DNA from: Burkholderiales bacterium
GTDB taxonomy: Bacteria; Pseudomonadota; Gammaproteobacteria; Burkholderiales; SG8-39
Length of the DNA stretch: 5,272 bases
Reading direction: 5' to 3'
Assembly (NCBI GenBank): GCA_016649475.1
Contig: JAENXP010000229.1
Location: forward strand, 1-5,272
In this document: positions 5,204-5,272 of the stretch, one piece after another
How positions within the stretch are numbered: the stretch's first letter is position 1
Layout of the letters: the number at the start of each line of letters is the position of its first letter
The notes under the pieces: model-generated
The model's input: the letters and a program-made list of their open reading frames with translations, nothing else
Database searches by the model: none
Told to the model about the DNA's origin: nothing
Translations under genes and position numbers: made by a program

Positions 5204-5232
5204 TTTAATCACGCCTCATCCAGATCAGTCAA
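5203..5232 (-). promoter_or_regulatory. Candidate sigma-70 promoter for sgaA and the transporter genes
   Basis: On the minus strand TTGACT (5227-5232, five of six matches to TTGACA) and TTAAAT (5203-5208, four of six) are 18 bases apart, with a predicted start near 5196 and a leader of about 64 bases. The region is markedly richer in A and T than the rest of the window. No second promoter of similar quality was found in the gaps before dctP or dctQ, so this may drive the four genes down to dctM. Confidence 0.45.
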
Positions 5233-5251
5233 CAATTTCGTATCTAATTGT
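5232..5251. promoter_or_regulatory. Inverted repeat upstream of the -35, possible activator site
   Basis: ACAATT (5232-5237) and AATTGT (5246-5251) are perfect inverted arms with an eight-base spacer. The centre lies about 45 bases upstream of the predicted transcription start and the dyad touches the -35 element, a usual position for an activator contacting RNA polymerase. The 20-base, AT-rich form would suit several helix-turn-helix families, including LysR. It could also serve a divergent gene beyond the window edge. Confidence 0.35.
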
Positions 5252-5272
5252 CTTTACAAGGTTATACTTAGA

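Overview
The window is a GC-rich stretch of a proteobacterial chromosome, most likely from a betaproteobacterium. That guess rests on codon choice, strong GGAGG-type ribosome binding sites and gene content; there is no rRNA or other direct taxonomic marker. Every convincing gene lies on the minus strand, so the order of transcription runs from high to low coordinates.

Region by region, in transcription order: (1) 5272-5133 is an AT-rich regulatory stretch with a candidate sigma-70 promoter, two short dyads that look like operators, and a GC-rich hairpin at the expected 5' end of the mRNA. (2) 5132-3933 is a complete class V PLP-dependent aminotransferase of the serine-glyoxylate aminotransferase type. 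(3) 3932-3851 is an 82-bp gap with two GC-rich hairpins, one directly against the next ribosome binding site. (4) 3850-1005 is a complete TRAP transporter: periplasmic binding protein DctP, small membrane subunit DctQ and large membrane subunit DctM; the last two are coupled by a one-base stop/start overlap. (5) 1004-726 is a 279-bp gap with three small hairpins that may end the transporter transcript, and a candidate new promoter. (6) 725-1 is the N-terminal 241 codons of a second, divergent DctP-type binding protein that runs off the window edge.

The working model is one transcription unit pairing an aminotransferase for a C2/C3 acid (glyoxylate with an amino donor) with a sodium-driven importer for an organic acid. 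The second binding protein is either an extra receptor for the same membrane pair or the first gene of another TRAP set. The transported substrate cannot be read from the sequence. A role for the aminotransferase in the beta-hydroxyaspartate route (aspartate as donor) is a real alternative to the serine cycle or photorespiration-type salvage. I see no mobile element, CRISPR array, tRNA, rRNA or clearly novel defence or mobile system. The less ordinary content is in the intergenic RNA structures and operator-like dyads.
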